This document shows positions 28,116-35,693 of a stretch of 64,000 nucleotides of DNA, one piece after another. Both the position numbers and the translations under genes were made by a program. Under the pieces are notes generated by a model. The model had not been told where the DNA came from. It did no database searches and worked only from the letters and a program-made list of their open reading frames with translations. Location: contig JAFLRZ010000005.1 in NCBI GenBank assembly GCA_022511225.1, positions 44,959 through 108,958 of the forward strand, written 5' to 3'. The DNA is from Eubacterium sp. (GTDB lineage Bacteria; Bacillota; Clostridia; Oscillospirales; Acutalibacteraceae). Positions within the stretch are counted from its first letter, which is position 1. The number at the start of each line of letters is the position of its first letter.

Positions 28116-28154
28116 CAGGTTATCTCATTTTTGTCAGTTCCAACTGATAACTAT

Positions 28155-28183
28155 ATGTTATCATAAAAAGCATTCTGTGTCAA
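28155..28183 (-). promoter_or_regulatory. Promoter of the metallophosphoesterase-ABC operon
   Basis: On the minus strand TTGACA (28178-28183), a 17-base spacer and TAACAT (28155-28160) start a leader of about 110 bases that contains the 5S-like fragment. Confidence 0.65.
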
Positions 28184-28224
28184 AGGTGTATTTTCAAAAA
28201 AATCGACATTTTTATTTTTCGGTG

Positions 28225-28252
28225 TTGACAAATAATTCCAAAGTGTTATAAT
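28225..28252 (+). promoter_or_regulatory. Consensus promoter of the 45-codon ORF and ABC pair
   Basis: TTGACA (28225-28230), a 16-base spacer and TATAAT (28247-28252) are both perfect consensus hexamers. An ATACGA...TCGTAT dyad (28261-28281) follows at the start of the transcript. Confidence 0.8.
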
Positions 28253-28324
28253 AAACAGAAATACGAGGCGCCAATTCGTATAATATTTAACTATCAGTAT
28301 ATTTTGCAAAGGAGGTAAAACAAA

Positions 28325-28462
28325 ATGATGAACTTTAGATTATTTAATTCAGTGGATAAAAATGAATCTCAGCATAATCTTCCTAAAGATTATGTTAATA
28401 CTTTGTTTTGCCAACGAGCAAAAGATTTACCGCTTTATGTTACCACGAATTTATTGGTATAA
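28325..28462 (+). CDS. 45-residue peptide, candidate BmrB-like leader peptide
   Basis: This small ORF reads MMNFRLFNSVDKNESQHN at its start and ends in VTTNLLV. It has a strong ribosome site (AAAGGAGGT, ten bases before the ATG) and a perfect promoter upstream. It is followed within 20 bases by an intrinsic terminator and then by two ABC half-transporter genes. The order short ORF, terminator, heterodimeric ABC exporter matches bmrB-bmrC-bmrD of B. subtilis, where translation of BmrB controls read-through in response to ribosome-targeting drugs. The alternative is a secreted peptide precursor; it has a single Cys and no maturation enzyme nearby. I favour the leader-peptide reading. Confidence 0.6.
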   Translation: MMNFRLFNSVDKNESQHNLPKDYVNTLFCQRAKDLPLYVTTNLLV

Positions 28463-28480
28463 TTAAGGTGCTGTTTCTGA

Positions 28481-28520
28481 GCCGTTGGTATGAACTGCCA
28501 ACGGCTTTATTATTTTTTTT
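28481..28520 (+). terminator. Attenuator-type terminator between the leader ORF and ABC genes
   Basis: GCCGTTGG and CCAACGGC (28481-28505) enclose nine bases and are followed by a T-rich tract (28506-28520) that runs into the ribosome site of the ABC gene. A CCAACG copy inside the leader ORF (28411-28416) could pair with CGTTGG (28483-28488) and open the terminator. Confidence 0.75.
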
Positions 28521-28531
28521 GGAGGTGTAAA

Positions 28532-30349
28532 ATGTATAGAGCTTGGAACGAAAAAGAAAAAGCATCTATCGTAAAAAACACGATATATGCGCTCAAACTC
28601 GTCTGGAAAATCGACAAGGGTCTGCCTATCGGCTATCTTATGACAATCGTTTCTGAAAAAATATTTTCTTTATTTATTCAAAACGTATTGTTCTTGAAAA
28701 TACTTCTGTCTGCCATAGACGGAAATAAGGACATATCAACATATATAAAATATCTTGCATTGTTCTTTGGCATATCAGCCGTTTCAAAAATAATCAAGTG
28801 GTTTGGAAATTACTGGAGCCATCTTGCTACAAAACGAGTTTTGCAGGGACTAAACAATCTGGTATTTAATAAAGCTGTATCACTTGACATATCGTGCTAC
28901 GAAGATCCGGACTTTTATGATAATTACCAAAGAGCGACTAATGTTTTGCAAAACGGATATTTTGATATAATTTGCTGGAACGTTGCAACTATTCTTGGTA
29001 ATACAATCGCATTTGCCTGCATTATAACAACGGTAGTAGCCATAAATCCGATTTACCTTTGCTTTTTGCTTCCCGTTGTATTTGTATTTGCAGTTCAGAT
29101 ACTAAGAAACAAACTGCTTTACAAAAGAAACGTAGAAATGACAAGAAACAACAGAGTAAAGGCTTATGTTCAAAGAACTGTGTTTTTGCGTGATTACGCA
29201 AAGGATATAAGAACATCAAATATTTTTGTAGTATTAATGAAAAGATTTGAGTCAGTAATCAAGTCAAACATTCAAATTTACAAAAAATACGGAATAAAGC
29301 TATTCCTTTGCTCACTTCTAAGCTCATTATTTGGTGAGTTTATACCGATGATCGGTACATATGCTTATGCAGGATACGAATTCATCTATACAAAATCATT
29401 GACTATATCAGGTTTTTCCGTTGTACTGTCATCTATCAATTCAATCAGATTTGCAGTTTTACAGCTTGCCGAATGCTTTGATGAGATGTCGTTCATCGCA
29501 ATGTACTTTCAGGACTTAAGGCGGTTTTTTGATTATGAGGAAAAGATTGTCGGAGGTACACTGAAGGCAAAGAAATTTAATAAGCTTGAGTTTAAGAATG
29601 TTACATTCACCTATCCGGGTGCGTCCAAGCCGTCACTTGAGAATGTTTCGTTCACGATTAATAAAGGCGAAACAATCGGAATTGTCGGAGTCAATGGTGC
29701 GGGAAAATCAACGCTTGTAAAGCTTCTGCTTCGATTTTATGATGCCGACAGCGGTGAGATTTTATATAACGATGTTAACATAAAGGACTATGATGTTAGC
29801 TCGCTTAGAAATTCATATGCTACTGTATTTCAGGACTACAAGAACTTTGCTATCTCTGTATATGAAAACGTAATTTGCCACGAGTGTACTGACGAGGAAA
29901 AAGAGCTTGCTAAAGAAGCGATGAAGAAAAGCGGTGCCTGGTCAAAAATCAAAACCCTGTCAAATGGCGGAGATACTGTTTTAACCCGTGAGTTTGAGGA
30001 GGACGGTGTCGGACTGTCAGGCGGTGAGAGCCAAAAGGTATCTACTGCAAGACTTTTTGCAAGAGATTTTGAGATTGCAATTCTTGATGAGCCGTCTTCT
30101 GCGCTTGATCCTATCGCAGAATATAAAATGTACAACAACCTTGTAAAAGCTACTGAGAACAAAACTGTTATTTACATCTCTCACAGGCTGTCAAGTGCTA
30201 CCCTATCTGACAAAATAATAGTCATTGATAAGGGCAAGCTTATTGAGCAAGGTACTCATCAGGAGTTAATGGAACAAGGCGGTGTATACAGCAAGATGTT
30301 TGAACTGCAGGCATCTAATTATAACAAGGAGGCGAATAGTGATGAGTAA
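28532..30349 (+). CDS. ABC exporter half-transporter, first gene of plus-strand pair
   Basis: This 605-residue exporter subunit has an N-terminal membrane domain (about 25-320) and an ATPase domain. Walker A is GVNGAGKS, the signature LSGGESQ, Walker B IAILDEPSSALDP and the switch ISHRLSS. The start ATG lies right after GGAGGTG. The upstream in-frame extension would run through the terminator and is rejected. Its last eight bases overlap the next half-transporter (ATGAGTAA). It sits behind a leader ORF and attenuator, as in bmrCD. Substrate is unknown; an inducible multidrug role is the inference. Confidence 0.88.
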   Translation: MYRAWNEKEKASIVKNTIYALKLVWKIDKGLPIGYLMTIVSEKIFSLFIQNVLFLKILLSAIDGNKDISTYIKYLALFFGISAVSKIIKWFGNYWSHLATKRVLQGLNNLVFNKAVSLDISCYEDPDFYDNYQRATNVLQNGYFDIICWNVATILGNTIAFACIITTVVAINPIYLCFLLPVVFVFAVQILRNKLLYKRNVEMTRNNRVKAYVQRTVFLRDYAKDIRTSNIFVVLMKRFESVIKSNIQIYKKYGIKLFLCSLLSSLFGEFIPMIGTYAYAGYEFIYTKSLTISGFSVVLSSINSIRFAVLQLAECFDEMSFIAMYFQDLRRFFDYEEKIVGGTLKAKKFNKLEFKNVTFTYPGASKPSLENVSFTINKGETIGIVGVNGAGKSTLVKLLLRFYDADSGEILYNDVNIKDYDVSSLRNSYATVFQDYKNFAISVYENVICHECTDEEKELAKEAMKKSGAWSKIKTLSNGGDTVLTREFEEDGVGLSGGESQKVSTARLFARDFEIAILDEPSSALDPIAEYKMYNNLVKATENKTVIYISHRLSSATLSDKIIVIDKGKLIEQGTHQELMEQGGVYSKMFELQASNYNKEANSDE

Positions 30350-32144
30350 AAAGTCAAACAAAAAAGAGCATTCAATGATTTCAAATATATTTTACTTCTT
30401 AAAGCTGCTTTTCAGTATTTCGCCGGGATTTGTCATTTGTGAACTGCTCTGGGGAATACTCGAGAGCGTTCCGTCAGACATAATCAGTGTTATAGGCATT
30501 AAGTACATAGTTGACGTTGTAACAAGCGGTGAGCATCTTGAAAGAATCATCTATGCAGTACTGATAATCGCAGTCATAATTGTTACAAGCGCTATACTAT
30601 GTTCCGTTTTTGGTGACTTGTGCAGAGAGATGATTAAAGAAAAAATATATTACAGCCTGAACAAAAAATTATACGAAAAAGCAAAATCACTTGATTTAGA
30701 GTCGTATGATAACCCTGATTTTTATAATAATTTTATCCTGACGATTGAATCATCATCAGATAATATTCAAAACATTTTAGGACTTGTAAGAAATTATATT
30801 GCAAACATTATTTCTCTCATAGCAATTTCATCGGTTTTATTGACGATTGATCCGTTATGCCTCGTTATTATTCTTTTATCAATCATAATCTTTATGCCTT
30901 TAAGCAAAAAGATTGGTAATTTGCAGATGGGCAGAAGAACGGACAATACGATTTTGCATAGGCGTTCCGACTACTTTCAGCGTATATTTTATCTTCAAGA
31001 TTATGCAAAAGAGGTCAGAATGAACAACATCAAGCCTCTGTTGATTGACAGATACAACGAAGCCGCTGATGCAGTTGTTGAAAACCAAAAGAAGTATTGG
31101 ATAAAAATTTCATCTAATTACTGCATACAGGAAACGGGTGTTCAGGTGCTGGGATTTATGTTTGCACTTCCTTTGTATCTCGGATATCTCGTAATCGTTA
31201 AGAAATCTATCGGTGCAGGAGATTTTGTAGCAACATTTAACGGTGCTTATTCTATTGCTATATCAATAAATTTCTTAACAGTATGGGCTTTGGCTCAATT
31301 CTCTGAAAGAGCAAAGATGATTGAAAAGTACCGTGAATTTTTAATCAGCAAGTGCAAAATTGATGACGGAGCTTTAAGCAAGGCAGAAGATGAGCCGAAA
31401 GAGATTATAATTAAAGACCTATCATTCACCTACCCCGGAAACGATAAGCCTACGCTGAAGAATATTAACTTAACAATAAAGCCTTATGAAAAGATTGCCC
31501 TTGTAGGATATAACGGCGCAGGAAAAACTACACTTACAAATTTACTGTTAAGGCTTTATGATGCAACAAGCGGAGAAATTATAATTGACGGCGAGAATAT
31601 TAAAAATTCACAGCTTGAAACACATAGAAACAAGTTTGCAGCGGTGTTTCAGGATTTCCAGACATATGCTTGCTCCCTCGGTGAAAACATTGCACTTGAC
31701 GACAAGGTTGATACAGGCAGAGCAAAAGATGCATTAGAATACAGCGGTTTTACTAAAATGCTGTCAAAGGATTTAGATACTGAGTTATTAAGAGAGTTTG
31801 ATGATTCGGGTGTAATGCTTTCCGGCGGCGAAAGCCAGAAGGTTGCCGTTGCAAGAGCCTTCTACAAGGATTGCCCCTATGCGATACTTGACGAGCCGTC
31901 AGCGAACCTCGACCCTATCGCTGAATACAATCTGAATCAGGCTATGCTCAACGCCGCAGATAATAAGACAGTTATTTTCATTTCTCACAGATTATCTACA
32001 ACAGTTAATGCTGATAAAATCTATGTAATGGAAAACGGCGAGATAATAGAAAGCGGCTCTCATACAGAGCTTATGCAGCTTAACGGCACATATGCTTATA
32101 TGTTTAACCTACAAGCTGAAAAATATCAGGAAACGTCAAAATAA
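30342..32144 (+). CDS. ABC exporter half-transporter, second gene of plus-strand pair
   Basis: This 600-residue subunit has a membrane domain followed by an ATPase. Walker A is GYNGAGKT, the signature LSGGESQ, Walker B YAILDEPSANLDP and the switch ISHRLST. The catalytic position after Walker B is a standard Glu-Pro-Ser. The ATG at 30342 follows AAGGAGG and overlaps the upstream gene by eight bases, so the pair should be made in equal amounts and assemble as a heterodimer. It mirrors the minus-strand pair at 23388-26976, which uses the same overlap sequence. Confidence 0.88.
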   Translation: MSKKSNKKEHSMISNIFYFLKLLFSISPGFVICELLWGILESVPSDIISVIGIKYIVDVVTSGEHLERIIYAVLIIAVIIVTSAILCSVFGDLCREMIKEKIYYSLNKKLYEKAKSLDLESYDNPDFYNNFILTIESSSDNIQNILGLVRNYIANIISLIAISSVLLTIDPLCLVIILLSIIIFMPLSKKIGNLQMGRRTDNTILHRRSDYFQRIFYLQDYAKEVRMNNIKPLLIDRYNEAADAVVENQKKYWIKISSNYCIQETGVQVLGFMFALPLYLGYLVIVKKSIGAGDFVATFNGAYSIAISINFLTVWALAQFSERAKMIEKYREFLISKCKIDDGALSKAEDEPKEIIIKDLSFTYPGNDKPTLKNINLTIKPYEKIALVGYNGAGKTTLTNLLLRLYDATSGEIIIDGENIKNSQLETHRNKFAAVFQDFQTYACSLGENIALDDKVDTGRAKDALEYSGFTKMLSKDLDTELLREFDDSGVMLSGGESQKVAVARAFYKDCPYAILDEPSANLDPIAEYNLNQAMLNAADNKTVIFISHRLSTTVNADKIYVMENGEIIESGSHTELMQLNGTYAYMFNLQAEKYQETSK

Positions 32145-32159
32145 TATTTTCAAAAAAAT

Positions 32160-32190
32160 AACGGCGCCGAATGTTTCGTTCGGTGCCGTT
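32160..32190 (-). terminator. Terminator of the alcohol dehydrogenase gene
   Basis: A 12-bp stem with one G-U pair (AACGGC...GCCGTT) is followed on the minus strand by A and seven T. On the plus strand the hairpin may also mark the end of the ABC transcript but lacks a T-run. Confidence 0.75.
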
Positions 32191-32208
32191 AATGTTATGA
32201 ATATATGA

Positions 32209-33417
32209 TTATGCCATGAAGGTGCGGATTACTGCTTCGCAATCTTCCTCGTTCATAATCTTTGGTACAGGATAAAGCGGATTACCTTCTTTAAGCGCAC
32301 GCTTAACGAGAAGCGGTAAATCTTCTTCCTTGATGAAATCGAACTTCTCAGGAATATTCATATTTCTGTTGAGAGTTCTGATAGCCTCAATGAATGCCTT
32401 ACCCTTGCCTGCTGTATCAAGGCCCTTACCGATACCGACTAAATCAGCAAGCTTTGCAAGCTGCGGATAAGCCGCATCAGCATAGTAATCAAGCACGTAC
32501 GGCAGGATTACTGCATTTGCAAGACCGTGCGGTGTACCGTAAAGTCCGCCGAGGTTATGAGCAATTGCGTGAACGTAACCTACGTAAGCATGAGTAAATG
32601 CCCGACCTGCAAGGAATGAGCCCTTAAGCATATTCTGCCTTGCCTCGATGTTCTTGCCATCGTTATAAGCAGTTTCGATATTAGCAAAGATAAGCTTAGT
32701 TGCTTCCTCTGCTTCACGAAGAGTTTCCTTGGTATTACTGTGTCCTATGTAAGCCTCAACTGCATGAGTAAGAGCGTCCATACCCGTTGTAGACGTGATA
32801 TGAGGCGGAAGACCGATAGTAAGTTCAGGGTCAAGCACTGCATATTTTGGTCTTAAGCAGGTATCGTTAATAGCATTCTTCTCGTGAGTTTCAGGGTCTG
32901 ATACAACAGCAGCAACTGTTGTTTCTGAGCCTGTACCGGCTGTGGTAGGTACAGCAAAGAATGGTGGAAGAGATTTAAGCACCTTGAGCTGGCCGCGCAT
33001 AGCACGAACAGTCTTGTTTGGTCTTACAATTCTTGCACCGGCTGCCTTTGCGCAGTCCATAGGAGAGCCGCCACCAAAAGCAATGATGCCCTGACAAGAG
33101 TTCTGCACATAGATATCCTTACAATCCTCGATGTTGGGTATTGTAGGGTTTGGCTGAACACCGTCATAAACAACATACTCGATGCCAACTTCTGTAAGCT
33201 TCTCAAATAAAGGATCAAGAAGATGGAGTCCCATAAGTCCCTTGTCTGTTACAACAAGAATCTTTGTTAATCCCTTGCTCTTAATAAGCTCAGGCAGTTT
33301 AAGAATACTTCCTGCGCCCTCTAAAAGCTGTGGAGATGACCAATCCATAAAGCACATAGCAACCTTAAAGCACTTCTGATAAATTCTGTAAAAGCACTTT
33401 TTTAACGTCCAAAGCAT
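32209..33417 (-). CDS. Iron-containing alcohol dehydrogenase
   Basis: This is a group III NAD(P)-dependent dehydrogenase that interconverts an alcohol and an aldehyde or ketone, probably for fermentation. The 402 residues contain the nucleotide-binding GGGSPMDCAK, PTTAGTGSE, the metal-ligand region GMDALTHAVEAY and the HAIAHNLGG...TPHG histidines. The start is the ATG at 33415-33417 behind GGAGGAA; the upstream frame has no ribosome site. A hydrophobic, basic N-terminal extension (MLWTLKKCFYRIYQK) precedes the usual domain. Monocistronic. Physiological substrate (butanol, propanediol, others) is not readable from sequence. Confidence 0.88.
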   Translation of the reverse strand: MLWTLKKCFYRIYQKCFKVAMCFMDWSSPQLLEGAGSILKLPELIKSKGLTKILVVTDKGLMGLHLLDPLFEKLTEVGIEYVVYDGVQPNPTIPNIEDCKDIYVQNSCQGIIAFGGGSPMDCAKAAGARIVRPNKTVRAMRGQLKVLKSLPPFFAVPTTAGTGSETTVAAVVSDPETHEKNAINDTCLRPKYAVLDPELTIGLPPHITSTTGMDALTHAVEAYIGHSNTKETLREAEEATKLIFANIETAYNDGKNIEARQNMLKGSFLAGRAFTHAYVGYVHAIAHNLGGLYGTPHGLANAVILPYVLDYYADAAYPQLAKLADLVGIGKGLDTAGKGKAFIEAIRTLNRNMNIPEKFDFIKEEDLPLLVKRALKEGNPLYPVPKIMNEEDCEAVIRTFMA

Positions 33418-33543
33418 TTTTGTTCCTCCTTCTTCAAATATTTGATTTGCGCTGAGCAAATTCATCTTTTATATTGTAACCTTTTTAGAATGCTTTTTCA
33501 AGTATTTTACAAAAAATACCTTTCAAAAAAACGGCTTGTATGA

Positions 33544-33549
33544 TATAAT
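33544..33549 (+). promoter_or_regulatory. -10 element ahead of the sialidase-like gene
   Basis: TATAAT lies 40 bases before the ATG. The matching -35 region (TTTCAA at 33521-33526, 17 bases upstream) is weak, so an activator may be needed. Confidence 0.45.
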
Positions 33550-33589
33550 TTTTACAAAACAACAATAATATAGTTGTGGGGTTGATTTA

Positions 33590-34930
33590 ATGGATGATGA
33601 AAAAGTAATTTTTTGCGGTAACAACGAGCAGTTTCTCGATAAAGAATTAATCAAAGAAAGTAATGAAAGCAACGGCGGTACTGCCTTTCGTATTCCGAGC
33701 CTTATAAATGCTAACGGAACGCTTGTTGCAGTAATCGACAAGCAGTCGTGCGGTGCTGACTGGGGCTACATAGAGCTTGCTATGAGAAGAAGCGAGGACG
33801 GCGGTGAAACGTGGAGCGATATTGAGACGATTGTTTCACCCCCTGCAAGAGAAACGAAAAACACAAGTGAATGCTATTCATCTGCTTTTTTTATTGACCC
33901 GTGTATGGCAATGGCTCCTAACGGCGATATTGTTATGATTGTGGATTTTTACCCCGAATGTAAAGGGCTTCACAAAAGAACGCTCCTCGATAAAAAGAAG
34001 CTGCCCTACTCTCAATATCAAAGGAAAAAGCGCCCTGCACTTTACGACAGAGATAAAAACTTTTATGTAGTCCGTGATGACGGAGTAGTTCTCGATAAGA
34101 AGCAAAATGAAACGAGCTACACTGTTAAAGACTGGTTTGGCTCTCTTTATGACGGTGATACGTATGTAGGCAACATATTCTTAAACGGCAAAACAGGCAG
34201 TGATGAGGCTAATGCAAACGTAACGTTCGGTGCTCCGCTTAAAGCACCCAAGAGAAATTACGTGTATATGCTCAGAAGCAGTGACAACGGCAAAACGTGG
34301 TCTGACCCTGTTGACATCACCTCAGACTTTCTGATTAAAGAAGACGGCACTTTTATCGGTGTTGCCCCTGGTGTGGGTCTTACAACTGAGGACGGCAGAA
34401 TAATCATGCCTCTTTACGTTGACAAAAAAGAGAGCGTTTCGATTTACAGTATTGATAACGGTGAAACTTGGCACAGAATGACTCAGCAACCGTATTCAAA
34501 GAATATTGACGAATGGCAGGCTATTCAATCTCCTGACGGGATTATCTTTGGTGTCGGCAGAGCTAAGAAATACGGCAAAGCACCGTTTTCGATTTCTTAC
34601 GATAACGGCAAGCACTGGAATAAAGCGAAAAGTACAGAAATCTACGCACCTAAATGCCAAAAAAGCATTATCACAATCGGCGAATACGTATTTTGCTCAC
34701 ATCCTTCTGAAAAGAAAAGAGAAAATGGCGTGCTCACTGTCGGCAAATTCAGAAAGGTTGCAGGAATCTCGATCGGCATTGATTGGTACAGTGAGGTTGA
34801 AATTAACAAGGGATTTTTTGCTTACTCCTGTCTTACGCAGATAGATGATGAGTACATAGGCGTGCTTTATGAAGCGGCACCGAGCTCGTATATATGTTTC
34901 AAAAAGTTCAAAATCAGTGAGATAATATAA
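33590..34930 (+). CDS. Sialidase-like (BNR/Asp-box) glycosidase, GH33-type
   Basis: This 446-residue six-bladed propeller protein would remove sialic acid from glycans if active. The family's FRIP motif is present as FRIPSL near residue 31, and at least four Asp-boxes follow: SEDGGETW, SSDNGKTW, SIDNGETW and SYDNGKHW. No signal peptide or membrane anchor is visible, which is unusual, because most gut sialidases are secreted. The ribosome site is weak (GGGG/GGTTGA). No sialic-acid catabolic genes (nan) are near. It could act on imported oligosaccharides or have another specificity. It ends at a module-A hairpin used as a terminator. Confidence 0.8.
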   Translation: MDDEKVIFCGNNEQFLDKELIKESNESNGGTAFRIPSLINANGTLVAVIDKQSCGADWGYIELAMRRSEDGGETWSDIETIVSPPARETKNTSECYSSAFFIDPCMAMAPNGDIVMIVDFYPECKGLHKRTLLDKKKLPYSQYQRKKRPALYDRDKNFYVVRDDGVVLDKKQNETSYTVKDWFGSLYDGDTYVGNIFLNGKTGSDEANANVTFGAPLKAPKRNYVYMLRSSDNGKTWSDPVDITSDFLIKEDGTFIGVAPGVGLTTEDGRIIMPLYVDKKESVSIYSIDNGETWHRMTQQPYSKNIDEWQAIQSPDGIIFGVGRAKKYGKAPFSISYDNGKHWNKAKSTEIYAPKCQKSIITIGEYVFCSHPSEKKRENGVLTVGKFRKVAGISIGIDWYSEVEINKGFFAYSCLTQIDDEYIGVLYEAAPSSYICFKKFKISEII

Positions 34931-34940
34931 GTAAAATTTT

Positions 34941-34968
34941 ACGGGAGGCAATCTGCCTCCCGTTTTTT
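34941..34968 (+). terminator. Terminator formed by module A (inverted copy)
   Basis: ACGGGAGGCA-ATC-TGCCTCCCGT is a perfect 10-bp stem followed by a T6 run. Its loop ATC is the complement of the GAT loop in the other module-A copies, so this is the element in the opposite orientation, placed as the sialidase terminator. Confidence 0.85.
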
Positions 34969-34977
34969 GTTCGTGCT

Positions 34978-35421
34978 TTAATACAACTTGAATATAAAAA
35001 TAATCAGACCGTATAAAAATGATGATGCGATACCGTATACAATTACAGGGCCGGCAATTGTAAACATCTGTGCCGCCGTGCCGAGAACAAGACCCTCGTG
35101 CTGAAATTCAAGTGCAGGTGATACAACTGAATTTGCAAAGCCTGTAATCGGTACAATCGTTCCTGCGCCTGCTTGTCTTGCAATTTTATCAAAAACACCT
35201 ACGCCTGTGAGTATTGCCGTAATAATTATTAACGTGGATGAAACCCCTGTCTGTGCCGCCTTTTCATTGAGTCCCATATTTGTAAAAAGAGTAAAAAGAA
35301 GCTGACCGAACAAGCAGATTCCGCCACCGAATATAAATGCCTTAACACAATTCATAAGCTTCGGTGAATTGGGACTTGCCTTGTCTGTCATTTTACTGTA
35401 ATCATCTTTACTTATACTCAT
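34978..35421 (-). CDS. spoVAC: Stage V sporulation protein AC
   Basis: SpoVAC is a small integral membrane protein of the forespore needed for dipicolinic acid uptake and release. The 147 residues show the hallmark DKASPNSPKLMNCVKAFIFGG, then several membrane segments and GVFDKIARQAGAGTIVPITGFANS. Start choice is uncertain: the ATG at 35419-35421 gives family length, while ATG 35431-35433 or GTG 35467-35469 are also open. Unlike most spore formers, spoVAD and spoVAE are not adjacent. With sigG it supports a spore-forming host. Confidence 0.88.
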   Translation of the reverse strand: MSISKDDYSKMTDKASPNSPKLMNCVKAFIFGGGICLFGQLLFTLFTNMGLNEKAAQTGVSSTLIIITAILTGVGVFDKIARQAGAGTIVPITGFANSVVSPALEFQHEGLVLGTAAQMFTIAGPVIVYGIASSFLYGLIIFIFKLY

Positions 35422-35519
35422 AATAATTTCCATAGCCTTTCTGCCCACAAATATCCCATAAAAATTCACTTATACCTTGTATGTGGGCGAACAAGGCGTA
35501 TAATGGAAATTACAGCCAT

Positions 35520-35583
35520 CTCAAAATCATTCCATCGGAAAATTTTGAGGGTAATACAATCGTTATTGTGTGATTTTTCACAC
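35520..35583. other. Intergenic hairpins between spoVAC and the ABC ATPase
   Basis: The 272-base gap holds two small dyads: CTCAAAAT...ATTTTGAG (35520-35549) and GTGTGA-TTTT-TCACAC (35568-35583). Neither has a clear T-run. The rest is AT-rich and contains the promoter at 35631-35659. They may be operators or fragments of repeats. Confidence 0.35.
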
Positions 35584-35630
35584 TATAACCTCTGTATTTA
35601 ATTATTCACAAATATATTGTAATTATTCTA

Positions 35631-35659
35631 TTGACATTTTTTATTGTATTTTGTAATAT
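35631..35659 (+). promoter_or_regulatory. Promoter of the LolD-type ATPase gene
   Basis: TTGACA (35631-35636), a 17-base spacer and TAATAT (35654-35659) lie 35 bases before the start codon. Confidence 0.75.
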
Positions 35660-35693
35660 CATAATATACATTTTGTAAAACGGAGGCATACAT

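Noticed and set aside
28062..28148. Complete 5S rRNA gene
   Set aside because: Only the helix III region matches. The terminal helix and helices IV-V are missing, and there is no 16S or 23S nearby.
28325..28462. Lantibiotic or other RiPP precursor
   Set aside because: One Cys, no leader motif such as double glycine, no modification enzyme and no C39 peptidase domain in the ABC proteins. Kept only as an alternative to the leader-peptide reading.
28490..28531. 14-codon N-terminal extension of the first plus-strand ABC gene
   Set aside because: It would run through the terminator hairpin and the ribosome site. The ATG at 28532 is correctly spaced.
35470..35693. Missing permease or small gene before the LolD-type ATPase
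   Set aside because: No frame with a ribosome site was seen. The gap holds small dyads and a promoter.
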